A DNA stretch of 42,898 nucleotides from Acanthamoeba lenticulata (taxonomy: Eukaryota > Discosea > Longamoebia > Acanthamoebidae). Below are positions 1 to 11,264 of this stretch, piece after piece. Position numbers and translations under genes: made by a program. The stretch is taken from positions 1-42,898 of the forward strand of contig NAVB01000340.1 in NCBI GenBank assembly GCA_002179805.1. Reading direction: 5' to 3'. The notes beneath the pieces are model-generated. The model was not told the DNA's origin. It was given only the letters and a program-made list of their open reading frames with translations, and did not search any database. The stretch's first letter is position 1; the number at the start of each line of letters is the position of its first letter.

Positions 1-2
1 AA

Positions 3-1790
<1,788 letters not shown>

Positions 1791-2189
1791 TCTGTCCTCC
1801 ACTCTTGCTTTCAATTTCGTTGCTTGTGTGCAAATCGAACCTGGTAACCTCGCGTGCTAAGCTGCTGATTCACTAGTGACTGGTCACTCACGCCACTCAA
1901 GATGGAGGCCAGGCTCTGTAGTGGTTTCGATTTCTGCTTGATGGTGGCGAAGCAACGCAAGGCCAGAAACCACTCACTCGGGCGTTCACCTAACCTCCTG
2001 CCGCGCACGCCTTCGCCTTCTGTTCTGCCTCGTTTCAGCCCGCCAAAACCTGGTGAATGCCGGCCAAGACTGGCTCAGCCGGCGTGAGCCGCGCAAAAAC
2101 TGACTAATTTGTCTTTTCAGGAACAAAAAAGCCTGAATTGCAAAAACAGCTTAATTTTATATTGGTGCCGGCAAAGTGCAGCCAAAAAG
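1791..2189. promoter_or_regulatory. Divergent intergenic region, deubiquitinase / SH2-kinase
   Basis: Upstream of both genes. Near the kinase gene, 2099..2120 reads CTGACTAAT followed by TTGTCTTTTCAG, a good branch point plus 3' splice site, so the kinase transcript may have a spliced 5' leader ending at 2120. The stretch 2121..2189 is open and in frame with the kinase ATG but low in complexity. No convincing TATA box was seen. Confidence 0.45.
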
Positions 2190-4648
2190 ATGGAGAGGGG
2201 GGTGCGCAATCTGAAGCTCGATTCGTCGGACGACTCACTCGACTCGTCTGGAGATGGGGCCGTCCCCTTCCTCGGTAATGCGGAAGGCGAGCGCAGACGG
2301 ACGACGGACGACTCCTCCGATGACGACTCCAGCGACGACTCTTCGGACGACGTCTCGAGCGATTCCGACTCTTCTGATTCAGACGACGCCACCCACGCCA
2401 AGGGAGGTGGGCGGGGCCAACCTGTGGGATCGCACAGAACCGACCCCAAGCCACGCGCTACGGAGAGGCGAGAAACCAAGGGTCAAAGTGACAAGGAGAA
2501 GGCCGAGCGAGAGGCCAAGCAAAAGAAGGAGGAAGAAGAAAAGAACAAGAAGGCGCTTGACCTCTCTGTGTTCGTGACCAACTACGAGATCGACCCCAAG
2601 GACATTAAGCTGGGTGAACTGCTTGGCGCTGGGTCGTACGGAAAAGTGTACAAAGCGAAGCTCTACGCCAAGGACGTAGCCGTCAAGAAACTCACCACGA
2701 AGTTTCTCGATGAGAAAGCTCTGCGCGCGTTTGGGCACGAGGTGGACATCATGTGGTGCGTGTGCCGCCTTCTTCTCCTTTTGCCAAAACTTTTGCTTAT
2801 TAACGTCTTGTATCTCTGCGTGCAGCAACCTGCGACACCCCAACGTAGTGCTCTTCATGGGCGCCTGCACGACCCCTGGCAACCTCACCATCATCACGGA
2901 GCTCATGTCCAAGTACGCCTTCCTCTCCATCTACCGCATTAAAAGGTTATGGCCCCTCTGACCTGGGCTCTGCGCTTCAGGGGCTCGGTGACGGACCTGC
3001 TGCGGGACAAGAGCCTCAAGCTCTCCTTCAAACAGCGGATGTCGTTTGCGCGGGACGCCGCGCTGGGCATGAACTGGCTCCACAACGCCTCGCCGCCCAT
3101 CCTGCACCTCGACCTTAAGTGCTCCAACCTGCTTGGTACCAAGATCGTCGTTTGTTGTTTTTTTTACAACGACTCATCGCTGTCATCTCGTTGTGGCTTT
3201 GTTAAACAGTAAACGACGATTGGGAGGTGAAGGTGGCTGACTTTGGTCTGGCCAAGATCAACGCCTCTGGCACGCATCGAGGCTTGCACGGGTCGCCGGT
3301 CTACATGAGCCCCGAGATGCTCCTCGGCCTCGAATACGACGAAAAGACTGGTAATTTATAACATTTGAAATTATTTTTTATTTATTGTTTGCTGTTTTCA
3401 ATTAAAAAACCCCATGCTTGATGTAAATGCAGATATTTATTCGTTTGGAATGGTGCTGTACGAGCTGGCGACGGGCGAGGAGCCCTTCAAGGACGAGTTT
3501 TCGTCGCTGCAGGCCCTCATCGACGCCGTGGTGAAGAAGAACGAGCGGCCCAAGATCCCGCCCTCGTGCCCCGTGCGCCTGGCCAAGCTCATCCGCTCGT
3601 GCTGGGACACGGTGCCCTCCAAGCGCCCGGCCTTTGTCGACATGCTCTCCTCCAACGTCTTCTACAAGGCACCTTCTTCTTCTTCTTCTTCATTTCCTTC
3701 ATGTGTGGTGGCTGACGGAACGGGGAATTGGGCTGACCAGGTGACGCTCGAGGCGACGCTGCGGGACAAGCGGGCCTGCGCGCTCTGGGCGCAGTACTTC
3801 CTCACCCGCGAGACCGTCACCTGGAACGAGTTCCAGCAGGCCTTCACCGACTTCTTCGCCATCAAGGCACGAAGCTTCTTCCTTTTATTTATTGAAGTTT
3901 TTCAAATCAAAAATTAATTTATTGATTTTTATTGATTTTTTTTATGCTGTCGCAGGGAGCGGACGCCAACCGACTGGAGCTGGTGCGAGTGTTGGTGGCC
4001 AAGGACCGGGATATGGTGGGCCTCGAGCAGTTTGCGCGCGCCCTCGAGTGCTTTGGCCCGCTCGACAGCCCCACTCAGTTCCTCGACGAGATTCAGGTGC
4101 CCTCTTTTCTTCTTCATCGTTGACAGCATCATCATGCTCATCAACTTCTTAATGATGATGATGATTGCTCAGGACACGTTACGCGAGGAGTGGTTCCACG
4201 GTGATGTGACCGAGGCCGAGGCCGAGCAGCTGCTGGCCAAGCACAAGCACGGGACCTACCTGGTGCGCTTCTCGTCCACGCCGGGCTCCTTCACCATCAC
4301 GGGCAAGAACAAGAAGGACGCCCTCGCCCACTTCCGCATCTCCCACAAGGCCGGCCTCGGCTTCTGCCTCGGCCCCAACGAGTACGCTCTGCCCCTTTCT
4401 TCAACATCAACAACAATATGATCCTCTTTTGCTTCATCTTTGGCATCTCTGTTGCACCTACCTGACGCTCGCGTTCCAACAACACCTTCACGAACAGGTA
4501 CTCCTCGTTGCGTGACGTGCTGAAGGCGCACAAGAAGAAGCTGCACCTGAAGCGACCGTGCCCGGGCTCGGCCTACCAGGCCCTCTTCGACCCCAAGGCC
4601 ACCATCGCGTCGGTCCGGCCCAGCTTCTACTCGGCGCAGGACCCTTGA
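2190..4648 (+). CDS. Shk-family TKL protein kinase with C-terminal SH2 domain
   Basis: Predicted cytosolic signalling kinase that couples phosphotyrosine recognition to Ser/Thr or dual-specificity phosphorylation. Exons: 2190..2755, 2826..2912, 2981..3135, 3210..3350, 3433..3668, 3741..3866, 3956..4096, 4173..4381, 4498..4648 (603 aa). An acidic Ser/Asp N-terminus (1-75) and a Lys/Glu coiled stretch precede the kinase (about 135-400): Gly loop GAGSYGKVY, VAIK-type AVKK, catalytic loop HLDLKCSN, DFGLAK, SPE in place of APE. A helical linker (about 400-484) leads to the SH2 domain (about 485-585) with the phosphotyrosine-binding Arg in GTYLVRFS. Kinase then SH2 is the order of the Dictyostelium Shk kinases. 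HLD replaces HRD, so this is a non-RD kinase. Introns 5 and 6 use GC-AG boundaries. Confidence 0.93.
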
Positions 4649-4757
4649 AGAGCCGCAGGACAAAAAGAAAACAAAATAAATAAAAAACCGAAACAAAATA
4701 AAATAAATAAAATAAAACAACGACTTGTGTTGCATCGAAGCTGAATCGGCAGAACAG

Positions 4758-6213
4758 ATGAAAGCGGTCCGGGTGGAGGCGGGAGGGAAGGTGGAGCTTG
4801 TAGAGGTGCCCATCCCCGTGCCGGGGCCTGGCGAGGCCCTCGTACGCGTGCGTGCAGTGGGTTTGTGCGGGACCGACCTCGAAATCTGTCATGGCACCAT
4901 GGGCTACTACACCCAAGGTCCACCTTCCCCTCTCCTTCTCCTCCTCAACCGCCTTCTCCACGAAGTAGTCGCAAGAAAACTGCTACTCGCTCATCCACTA
5001 CCTCACTACACGACACCAAGGCAAGGCCAAATACCCCGTCATCCCAGGTTCGTGCCCACCCACCGTGGCCGTAGCAATGGACCGCTGACGTGGAGGTATG
5101 CAGGCCATGAGTGGGCGGGCGAGATCGTGGCCTTGGGGCCCACACAAGGTGAACAACAACGACACAAAGTGGGAGACCGCGTGGTGGGCGAGACGTGCCT
5201 CCCATGCTGGCGCTGCAGCGACTGCACAAGCGGCAACTACCACCGCTGCCCGGACAGACGCGAGACCGGCATCATGAACAAGGACGGCGCCTTTGCTGAG
5301 TTCTTGGTGCGTATGCTTGTTGTTGTGGTCCTTCTTCTGCTCTTCTCAAGAGAAAACTATGCCCCAGACCTTCCCCGTGCGCATGCTGCATACGGTGGGA
5401 CCCGACGTGCCCTTTGACACGGCGTGCGTCATCGAACCGCTGACCGTCGCCGTGCGAGCCGGTACACGTCACGTCCTGTCCGTGTGTCGCCCCACGATCA
5501 TCTCGCACTCACGCACGGCACGCGCACACGTGCAGTCAAAATGACTGTGCGCGAGGGCGACTTTGTGGTGATCATCGGGGACGGCAGCATCGGGCTCCTG
5601 CTGCTCCTGGCGGCCAAGGCTCACGGCGCGCGAGCCGTGATGGTGGTGGGCAACACGCCCGGCCGGCTGGCCAAGGCGGCCCAGCTCGGCGCTGACGCCA
5701 TCTTTGACTGCTCTCCTCCTCCCGACCTCAACCCACAACAGCAACAGGAAGAGCTCAAGCGAGCGGTCCTGCAGCTGTGCAGTAACCAGCTGGCAGACGT
5801 CGTGATCGAAGCCGCTGGCCATCCGTCGGCCTTTGAGTCGGCTCTCGCCGTGGTCAAGGACGGCGGCCGCGTCACCGTTCTGGTGCGTTTTCGTGTACCC
5901 CGACCAGCCCCGTCAAGGCCCACCAAGGCTGCGCGTTTGTGACTTCACGCGCGACCTCCAGGGCGTGTTTGGCGGGCAGCGGGCGAGCGTGGACATGGAT
6001 CAGATCGTGTTGCGCGACCTGTCGATCCGGGGCACGGTGGGGAGCCCCGGCGTGTGGGCCGAGACCGTGCAGCTGGTCGAGAGCGGGCAGATCGCGGCCG
6101 ACGCCATCGTCACACATCGGTTTCCAGAGGGCCTGGCGCGTTTCCACGATGCGCTGGAGCTCGTCAACGCGCGGGCCGACAATGTGATCAAGGCTGTCCT
6201 ACTCTTGGTGTAA
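4758..6213 (+). CDS. Zinc-dependent medium-chain dehydrogenase (sorbitol/threonine dehydrogenase-like)
   Basis: MDR-superfamily alcohol or polyol dehydrogenase, NAD(P)-dependent; the substrate cannot be told from sequence. Exons: 4758..4917, 5021..5047, 5104..5306, 5353..5461, 5536..5882, 5962..6213 (365 aa). Catalytic zinc ligands: Cys37 in GLCGTD and His64-Glu65 in PGHEWAG. Structural zinc cluster: Cys97, Cys100, Cys103, Cys111 (C-x2-C-x2-C-x7-C), with an extra Cys94. The Rossmann fold starts at VIIGDGSIGLLLL; the C-terminus has the expected IRGTVGS and LVNARADNVIKAV. Exon 2 is a 27-nt microexon. The 3' splice site of intron 3 (GAG before AAAACTATG) is the least certain junction. Only 109 bp separate it from the kinase gene upstream and 99 bp from the epimerase gene downstream. 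Confidence 0.88.
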
Positions 6214-6312
6214 TGAAGAACGAAGAGCAGCAAAGAAGGTTGTGCAAGAGAAAATAAAAAAAAAGATAAACAGAGAAAAATCAAATTTTCTATTTATTGA
6301 ACTCATCGCAAG

Positions 6313-7353
6313 ATGGCAGCGATCAAGGCAATCATTGCACCATCGCTCTTGTCGGGTGATTTTGCGAAGCTTGGTGAGGAGGCCCAGGCGATGAAGAACG
6401 CCGGCGCCGACTGGTTGCACATGGATGTGATGGACGGGCACGTCACCCCACAAATCTCCCGAAGCTTCCCCTCCCCTGATTTTCGTGCTTGAGCTCATTC
6501 TTGGTCGCAACCTGCCCCCCTTGCGTGTTTAGACACTTCGTGCCGAACCTGACAATTGGCCCGCCTGTAATCCAGTCCCTCCGCAAGCACACGGACATGT
6601 ACGAAGCAGCGGACGCCCATTGCGCTCTCAGCCCTACGTTGCTGCTCTGTTCGTGTGTCGTGACGCTCTCTTCTACACACACTGTGCAGGTTCCTCGACT
6701 GCCACTTGATGGTGTCCCAGCCAGAGAAGTGGCTCAACGACTTCCACAAGGCCGGCGCCAGTTCCATCACGTTCCACGTTGAAACCGTTGGTACGCCTTC
6801 TACACGACACCTTCTTCATCTTCTTCTTCTTCTTCTTCTTTTGCTCATGCAAGCCCTGTCGTCGTCATCGTCATCATCAGAGGACCCGGCCGGGTTCATT
6901 CAAAAGGTCAAGGCGACCGGCATGAAGGTGGGCGTCGCGCTCAAGCCCGGCACGCCGCTTGAGACCATCTCGCCCTTTGTCAAGGACGTCGACATGGTCC
7001 TCATTATGACCGTCGAGCCCGGGTTCGGTGGCCAGGAGTTCATGGCCGACATGATGCCCAAGGCACACAACCTCTTCCTCCTCCTCCTCCTCCTTCTTCT
7101 TCTTCTTCTTCATCGTCATCTTCCTCATCATCAACAACAACAACAGGTGCGCGAGCTGCGGAAGCAATACCCGACGCTCAACATCGAAGTCGACGGCGGC
7201 CTCAACGAGAAGACCATCGACGTCGCGGCCGAGGCCGGCGCCAACGTGATCGTGTCCGGCTCTGGTGTGTTCAAGGCCCAAGACAAGCGTGAGGCCATCG
7301 AGGTCTTGCGGCGCGCCGTTGATCGCCACCTCCACAAGCCCAACCACCAATAA
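6313..7353 (+). CDS. RPE: Ribulose-phosphate 3-epimerase
   Basis: Interconverts ribulose 5-phosphate and xylulose 5-phosphate in the pentose phosphate pathway, a cytosolic TIM-barrel metalloenzyme. Exons: 6313..6437, 6533..6598, 6690..6790, 6881..7062, 7147..7353 (226 aa, the usual length). Active-site positions are intact: Ser in [11 protein letters not shown], His and Asp in [14 protein letters not shown], His in FLDCHLMV, Asp in NIEVDGGLN. The phosphate-binding region is [10 protein letters not shown] and the flexible loop is [10 protein letters not shown]. Introns 1 and 4 have GC donors (GG/GCACGT and AAG/GCACAC); both are required to keep the conserved frame. Introns 3 and 4 are rich in CTT triplets. 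Confidence 0.96.
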
Positions 7354-7514
7354 ATGATCTCTTTGCCTTGTCTTCAGCCCTAAAACAGTTGCTCCCAGCG
7401 CGCGCGTGTGTGGTGCTTTGCGAACACACCACTACGTGGTGAGGCCTGAGAAATGTAGAGAATCTGGCCATCAACGCTACAAGACTCATTCAAAAAACAA
7501 CTTTATGTGGTCCC

Positions 7515-8178
7515 TCAGTGGCGGACATAGTGCGTGTGTTCTACTTGGGCGAGGATTTGCGTCAGTTCCAGGTTGGAGAGGTCGACCTTCACCGGGCACT
7601 CAATCACGTCAAACTCGGCGTCCATGTTTCGGTACGGTTCTTGAAGAAGGAAGAAGAAAGAAATGCCGAGCGTCGGTATCAGCCAGAGGAACACCCGAAG
7701 CCATTCGCGTCGCCGTTGTTCTGGAGACAAACGATACCCGAATGCGAAGCACATCGGCACCCTCGGGTCCCCCTCTCCTTCAAGGTAGTAGGAAGGATTG
7801 CAACCTCGTCCATTCCGGTCATTCCATCCCTCAGTAAACTCCAGGAGGGTGAGGTCGTTCCGGTTAAGAGCCTGCAACATGGGAAGGGTATGTGGAACTG
7901 AGCCAAGTGGGCCAGAGCGTCCTTTTCCTCTCCTGTACCTGAGTGATGGCGCCCACGTCGATTATGCTCTCGGTCTCCACGCGGAGGTGCTTGTGTGGAT
8001 CAAACTGGACCTTGCGGGAGGCCTTGCGGCAACGCACGGTCCAGGTGGTGTTATCGATGGTGCTGCGAAAGGTGAGTGTAATTGAGCCCGTCTCCTCCCA
8101 GTTGCCCCACTCATTCCATGACTTGACCGTCATGTAGGAGGCGCCAAACATCCTCTCCTTCGTCCTTCCTGTGGCCAT
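7515..8178 (-). CDS. Orphan protein with one C-terminal-half membrane segment
   Basis: I do not recognise this family. Exons 8178..7939 and 7871..7515 give 198 aa with a phase-0 intron of 67 bp (GTACAG...TTGCAG). The first half is polar and beta-rich in appearance (GSITLTFRSTIDNTTWTVRC). One strongly hydrophobic segment lies near residues 140-160 (VFLWLIPTLGISFFFLL), followed by a soluble tail ending HTHYVRH. No N-terminal signal peptide is evident, so a single-pass or tail-anchored type membrane protein is an inference. The ATG at 8178 lies inside the left arm of a 54-bp inverted repeat. A GTG six bases upstream is in frame but is not preferred. Confidence 0.6.
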
Positions 8179-8228
8179 GTGCACTGTCTGGTCTGCGTGG
8201 AACTCTGCATCTGATCAGCCCGTTTTGG
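8175..8228. repeat. Left arm of 54-bp inverted repeat
   Basis: Reverse complement of 8341..8394 with 53 of 54 matches (the only difference is C at the GCGTGG/GTGTGG position). It contains the start codon and 5' leader of the orphan gene on the minus strand. The spacer between arms is 112 bp (8229..8340) and AT-rich. Confidence 0.95.
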
Positions 8229-8340
8229 TCATTGTAATATAATTACCAATATAATTGAGGGCCACTAGCAATTAAGTGCAGACAGCATCCCAATCACAGG
8301 ATCGGAATCTGATATATGTTGTTTTGTTCGGGAGAACTGG

Positions 8341-8394
8341 CCAAAACGGGCTGATCAGATGCAGAGTTCCACACAGACCAGACAGTGCACATGG
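8341..8394. repeat. Right arm of 54-bp inverted repeat
   Basis: Mirror copy of 8175..8228. It also ends in an ATG (8391..8393), here facing right, but that reading frame closes after 17 codons. Beyond the arm the flanks are unrelated, so only leader plus start codon was copied. Confidence 0.95.
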
Positions 8395-8768
8395 AGAAGG
8401 CTGGGCAAGTCATAGTCACCATCTTTTCGAGACCTTGGTCTTAGGGTTGAGCGTCGCTGTCCTTGACTTGGCTGGAAGGCGCGGTCTTCTAGAAAGCTGT
8501 TTCCCCCATGTAAAACATTAGAATAAAAAATTAACTCCAAATTCCTGTTAAGATTTCGGAGTACATTCCGGAGAAGCGGCCAATGGTAGGGTCGGGCGCT
8601 GGGCAGTGGCTCTGCACAGAGCCAACACCAGCTGCTCCTGACCTTGTCCCAGCCAATACCTGACCACGCCGACCGGGCGTTGAGGGGAGGCAAGCTCAGG
8701 TTTCCTTTTCTCAACCACCCGCCGCAGAAACAGAACGTCACACTAGAAGCCAACCCGTTTGCCCAGCC
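8395..8768. other. Intergenic stretch between inverted repeat and orphan gene
   Basis: No convincing gene. It holds an 18-nt perfect palindrome at 8607..8624 (TGGCTCTG, CA, CAGAGCCA) and an A/T-rich patch near 8515-8545. It is presumably the upstream region of the plus-strand gene starting at 8769. Confidence 0.4.
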
Positions 8769-9296
8769 ATGGAGCCCACTTACCCTGCTCTCGACGGCCA
8801 GCCAGAGCAATTCCCCGACGTCCAGCAAGACTTGGAACAGATTGAGACCGACTTGCGTGCTGCTGAGGCCGGCCTGGACGACCCCGACTTTGATCCACTG
8901 CCGCTGCTTCAGCAGGTGAGCCACCGCTTTGCGCACCGCGCAGCGGCGCTACTCGACCACCCCTACCACGCTTTGGCCATCTTTCGTGCTCTACATGGTT
9001 TGCTAACCAAGGACGCTAGCGAGGCGGTGCGGCAGCGCAACGGCAACAGTTGTAGGCTGGGCCACGCGCAGGCGGAGCTGACCGTCATCATTGGCGCCAT
9101 CTACTCGGAGGGCCTCTGGGCGATCGACGCCTACGACGATGTGAACGTGAAGAACTTCAGCCTCGCCGACACCATCCTCGACTGGCAACACCAAGCCGGT
9201 GTTCAAGTGGACCTCTTGACCATGTTCGAGGAGGCCAGCGCAAGCCCGCACCACCCCGACTCTGCGCCTGCCTCGAGCAAGCCCTGGAACGAGTAG
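8769..9296 (+). CDS. Hypothetical protein, single exon
   Basis: An uninterrupted 175-residue frame with exon-like GC content and codon pattern, start ATG in the context CCATGG. The N-terminus is Asp/Glu/Gln-rich (about 1-45), followed by a probably helical region (about 45-155) including ALAIFRALHGLL and HAQAELTVIIGAIYSEGLW, and a Ser/Pro tail. No motif, signal peptide or membrane segment that I can name. It lies 97 bp from the convergent Rpn7 gene end. An AG/GTGAGC site at 8914 could serve as a 5' splice site, so the model may be incomplete; the gene itself is moderately supported. Confidence 0.5.
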   Translation: MEPTYPALDGQPEQFPDVQQDLEQIETDLRAAEAGLDDPDFDPLPLLQQVSHRFAHRAAALLDHPYHALAIFRALHGLLTKDASEAVRQRNGNSCRLGHAQAELTVIIGAIYSEGLWAIDAYDDVNVKNFSLADTILDWQHQAGVQVDLLTMFEEASASPHHPDSAPASSKPWNE

Positions 9297-9393
9297 TTGC
9301 CTCTTGTTGCGGCCTCAATAAGAAAAGAATTCTTGAAGTTGTTGTTGGAAGGACTTGTTTATGAAGTAGAGGAAGGGGAGTAGAAGAAGGGCT

Positions 9394-10997
9394 TTACAGG
9401 TTGATGATCCTGGAGAGCTTGGAGACGCGGTTGAGAAGGGCGTCACCGCACTTGAGCATCTCCTGGTACTGTGCGTTCTTGGAGTCGGGGCGCGTGGTCT
9501 CGACGATCCCGTCCACCTTGTCGATCTTGCAGTGCAGGCGGTTCGACGCGATGAACCGCGACAGCTCCCTGTCAAGGCGCCACACAACGTCAGCGAGGCG
9601 AGGCGACTACAGTCTAGACTGGCGAGCCGGCGCACCTGTCGAGGAACTCGTCGGTGACACCAAAGGCCTTGGCCATGGAGTCGATGCGCACGCTGCGGTA
9701 GGAGTCGAGCAGCTGCGCGTAGGCCTTGATCCTCATCTCCCGGCAGTAGTATCGCACATGCACGGCCAAGTAGCGGTCCCGCTTGAGCTTATCGGTCACC
9801 TCAGCTGAACAAAACAGGAAGAAAAGAAGAAGAAGAAGAAGAAGAAGAACCTCAGGACGAGACCTCAAAGTAGCAGACGTACAAGAAAGTAGAACGTACC
9901 CAAGCTCTGGAAGAAAGTGGCGTATTCGCTATTGTAGAGGGAGTTGATGAGATCGCCCACCCTGTTGAGCTCGGGGTCGTTGATGACCGCCAGAACCTCG
10001 GGCGCGTCAATGACCTTCTTCTTGAGGTTGACGCGGTCGATGGAGACGGCCGACATGAGGATGGCGTAGCTGATGAACTGGTTGTATGTGCAAAGCTCGT
10101 AGGAGGTGAAGGTGGCGAGCCCCTCGAGGAAGAGCGTGGCCGCCTCCGAGAACCTACGGATGGACGCGTTGTAAAGGGCCTCGTAAACCTTGAGCCTGTT
10201 CCTCCGGTCCCAGTCGCCGCCCTGCTCGATCATGCTGGTAGCGGCCGCGTGTAGAACAACATGAAGATGAGCGATAAGAAAACGATAAGCGATAGCGGTA
10301 AGAAAACGATTTGTTGTGAAGCGCTGCACGACCCGAGTTGGGCAGCATGAAGCACGAGCAGCAACAACTGCAGCAGAAGGTGCGCACCTCTTGGCCTTTT
10401 CGATGTTTCTGGTGACGAGATCGTCGTCGTTCCAGAAGAAGCCCATGCGAATGAGAGTGAACAAGATGTCCAGCTTCTGGCCAAGACCGACAGTCTTCTC
10501 TGTGGTCTCCCTGAAAGCCTGGATGGCCTTCTCCTTGTCGCCGATTCTGCAGTAAAAGTCGGCCCTCGCAAGAAAGCCCTCGCGCACTTCACTCTCACCA
10601 AGATTCTCCTCGGCATCGGCAATCGTGTCGTTCAATTCCTTCACCTTCTTCTCAATCTCAGCCTTCATCGTTTCAATCAGTGTAGTGTCGCTCTTCCATT
10701 TGAACTGCTCACAAAGAGCCTGGTAGAAAGGCAACATATCTGCAGTCCAACAGCTGATCAGTGTCTGCACACAAGGATGCAGCTGCACAGAGATCGCAGT
10801 GGTGCAGACAAACAAGAGGCCTGTGCAAACGTACTGTCCTTCTTAATCGCTTCAATGAGCTGGTCCTTGATCGTCTGCTTCTCCTCAGGCGACACAATTT
10901 CGTCGTTCAGCGTGAGCAAATACTTCTTCTGTGCCAGCTCGAGGTCAGGATTCTTGGGCATGGAAGCCTCCTCCTCGGTGATCGAGAGCGTAGCCAT
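9394..10997 (-). CDS. PSMD6: 26S proteasome regulatory subunit Rpn7 (PSMD6)
   Basis: Lid subunit of the 19S regulatory particle; with other PCI subunits it forms the horseshoe that positions the deubiquitinase Rpn11. Exons: 10997..10835, 10739..10388, 10234..9900, 9804..9636, 9568..9394 (397 aa; family length about 390). Landmarks: [19 protein letters not shown] and [16 protein letters not shown] helical repeats, [35 protein letters not shown], then the PCI winged helix ending in [18 protein letters not shown] and [15 protein letters not shown], and the C-terminal helix [14 protein letters not shown]. Its start codon faces that of the proteasome beta-3 gene across a 267-bp gap. Confidence 0.97.
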
Positions 10998-11264
10998 CTT
11001 TCTTTATCTTTCAATTCAAACAGAGGCGCGATGTGAAGGCAAAAATGATGAGAGCGAAGGCTCTCTGTGTCGATCTGTGGTGTTTCGCTGCCAAGTCGCT
11101 CTTCGCTGTGCGTTTTGTCGACGCCTTTTTTGCCTTTTGTCGACACAGCACAACACGTCGAGTTTGGCTGGAGCCAACACACGCACGACTTGGTGTTGTG
11201 GGCTTGTGCTGGACTGAATCAATCAAGTTGGCTTTTGTGAAGTGAATCGGCGCCTCCCTACATC
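10998..11264. promoter_or_regulatory. Shared bidirectional promoter of two proteasome genes
   Basis: This 267-bp gap is the whole upstream region of both Rpn7 (minus) and beta-3 (plus). Seen in it: a direct repeat TTTTGTCGAC at 11113..11122 and 11135..11144, and a dyad TTGGCT-GG-AGCCAA at 11164..11177. No classical TATA box was noticed. That these elements co-regulate the two genes is inference. Confidence 0.55.

Noticed and set aside
1902..2087. A 61-codon open frame upstream of the SH2-kinase ending near a GGTGAATG donor
   Set aside because: It could be a first coding exon joined to the acceptor at 2120, but nothing in it is conserved and the downstream ATG at 2190 gives a complete kinase.
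2099..2120. Splice acceptor-like CTGACTAAT...TTTTCAG before the kinase ATG treated as a separate feature
   Set aside because: Strong as a motif but no matching donor could be fixed, so it is only mentioned under the intergenic region.
8355..8936. A 193-codon minus-strand frame across the right repeat arm
   Set aside because: It overlaps the plus-strand orphan gene start and the repeat, has random-looking composition, and no upstream promoter context distinguishes it.
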